Assembly: GCA_016191795.1 (NCBI GenBank)
Contig: JACPVK010000456.1
Coordinates: 1 to 14,099 of the forward strand
DNA length: 14,099 bases
Source: Gammaproteobacteria bacterium
GTDB lineage: Bacteria > Pseudomonadota > Gammaproteobacteria > SZUA-229
Direction: 5' to 3'
The notes beneath the pieces were generated by a model that saw only the letters and a list, made by a program, of their open reading frames with translations, was not told the DNA's origin and searched no databases. Shown here piece by piece: positions 13,417 through 14,099 of this stretch. The position numbers and the translations under genes were made by a program. The first letter of the stretch is position 1. Every line of letters begins with the position of its first letter.

Positions 13417-13545
13417 CATGCGTGCGATTACTCTGTGCTAATCGCACCTACAACAGCAATACCGTAGGGTGCGCCGTGCGCACCATTTGATAGTGGTGCG
13501 CACGGCGCACCCTACACAGACTCCGCGGACATGGCGCAACCCTAA
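13417..13545. repeat. Composite REP array, second copy of the 11312-11551 units
   Basis: It comprises a GTGCGATTA..TAATCGCACCTAC palindrome (13422-13451), linker AACAGCAATACCGT, REP 13464-13484 with its inverse 13495-13515, then linker CACAGACTCCGCGGACATGG (13515-13545). The 49 bases at 13417-13465 match 11456-11504 with about two internal differences, apart from the start of the REP. The 31 bases at 13515-13545 match 11381-11411 with two differences. Confidence 0.8.
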
Positions 13546-13550
13546 TAACA

Positions 13551-13573
13551 GCGGCTTATGCTTCGCTAACCCG
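13551..13573. repeat. GCGGCTTATGCTTCGCTAACCCG palindrome-like repeat
   Basis: This is a degenerate relative of the GCGGGTTACGCTTTACC block at 11418-11434, in the same position after the CCGCGGACATGG linker. It is an old repeat unit rather than a gene. Confidence 0.5.
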
Positions 13574-13595
13574 TATATTTCACCAAACTATTTTT

Positions 13596-13712
13596 CCCTC
13601 CCCCCATTGAGGGGGAGGGTTGGGGAAGAGGCATGGATGCCGACGGGGTCGGGTGTTTACTTTTTGCCTTGAATTTCACTCTCCCCGCCCCTCTCCCGCA
13701 ACCGGGAGAGGG
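13596..13712. repeat. Two G/C-rich hairpins of the CCCTCTCCC/GGGAGAGGG type
   Basis: Hairpin one, 13596-13619, is CCCTCCCCC-near-loop-GGGGGAGGG. Hairpin two, 13689-13712, is CCCTCTCCCG-CAAC-CGGGAGAGGG with a perfect 10-bp stem. About 70 bases separate them. Such inverted C/T-rich palindromes are common intergenic repeats in gammaproteobacteria; a frame running through them is not credible. Confidence 0.7.
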
Positions 13713-14045
13713 AGAATCAAGCTGTTTGCGGCGATGACGTTTTGTAACCCGAAGAAATTTCCAGATTTTGAGTTTATTACTATACGTTGCCGCCCAAATC
13801 TTTATTACAATAAATTTTGGTGAAATATTCAGGTTAGGAAGCCTCTGATTAAGTCAGGCAATATCCGTTCTTTCGTCATTCGCTAATGCTTTTGTCTGGA
13901 ATGACGCTGAATTATTTGTGTTGTTACTTGTTCAGAGTTTCCTTAGCATTTGCACTGATGGTACTTCCAGCCAAACAGGTCACACACCATTCATTGCAAA
14001 AAGATGTATGATTATCGCCTCACAGGAATAACAGGCCACAGCAAA
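13713..14045. other. Intergenic region, no gene seen
   Basis: This A/T-rich sequence has no credible frame. It holds an inverted repeat, CGTCATTC (13874-13881) / GAATGACG (13899-13906), of the GTCATTCC-type found in many proteobacterial intergenic regions. The promoter of the gene at 14046 should lie at its right end. Confidence 0.5.
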
Positions 14046-14099
14046 ATGAAACGTTCTACGAAAGCCTTATTGTTATCCGCTCTGGTATTTCCCGGTTCC
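14046..14099 (+). CDS. Start of a membrane or exported protein, cut by the window edge
   Basis: Eighteen codons from ATG 14046 give MKRSTKALLLSALVFPGS with no stop. The basic start and hydrophobic run fit a signal peptide or first membrane helix. ALLLSALVFPG is reminiscent of small gammaproteobacterial membrane proteins that continue GHFYLK, but the sequence ends before this can be checked. The ribosome binding site is weak (CAGG some 20 nt upstream). Confidence 0.45.
   Translation, partial: MKRSTKALLLSALVFPGS

Noticed and set aside
11312..13545. CRISPR array
   Set aside because: The repeats are self-complementary, irregularly spaced, vary in sequence, and no cas gene is present; they are REP/BIME elements.
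13620..13823. Plus-strand open frame through the G/C-rich hairpins
   Set aside because: It crosses both repeat hairpins and has no protein-like features.

Overview
The window looks like gammaproteobacterial chromosome of moderate GC content. The grounds are four exported proteins ending in a VPxPA-type PEP-CTERM tail, a FadL-type outer-membrane porin, the C-terminal end of a REP-associated tyrosine transposase (RAYT), and many short GTAG-headed palindromes of the REP/BIME type. Genus cannot be told from the sequence alone.

Layout. 1-728 (+): end of a RAYT gene, a REP pair, then a small DUF7931-like cytoplasmic protein. 805-4533 (-): four separate monocistronic genes for exported VPVPA-CTERM proteins, each with its own ribosome binding site and its own intrinsic terminator. 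5103-11206 (+): an apparent four-gene operon with a FadL/OmpP1-family porin, two large multidomain surface proteins that end in a Cys-containing GCSM tail plus hydrophobic helix and basic end, and a CPBP-family glutamic intramembrane protease. 11312-13286: a REP-rich segment carrying two toxin-antitoxin type pairs on the minus strand, VapBC (PIN and AbrB/MazE-like) and HEPN/MNT. 13287-14099: more repeats and the first 18 codons of a membrane or exported protein.

How it may work together. The six exported proteins (four VPVPA-CTERM, two GCSM-CTERM) appear to share a homologous N-terminal module, with a pattern like D[LMV]xSW..WNGT.F.QG ... GTY...T..F.LSW..LIVGGPFNG..G.W. The same module is thus attached to two different C-terminal sorting signals: one expected to need an exosortase, which is not in this window, and one probably served by the CPBP protease encoded directly behind the two GCSM proteins. 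The GCSM pair has choice-of-anchor-U architecture, and the pairing resembles the known JDVT-CTERM/MrtJ and MYXO-CTERM systems, but the tail differs from the JDVT signature as I know it. The FadL-like porin heading the operon suggests that these surface proteins are tied to handling of a hydrophobic substrate; that is inference. Candidate control elements are a sigma-54-type promoter before one VPVPA gene, a G8 tract before another, and a terminator-like hairpin inside the start of the protease gene.
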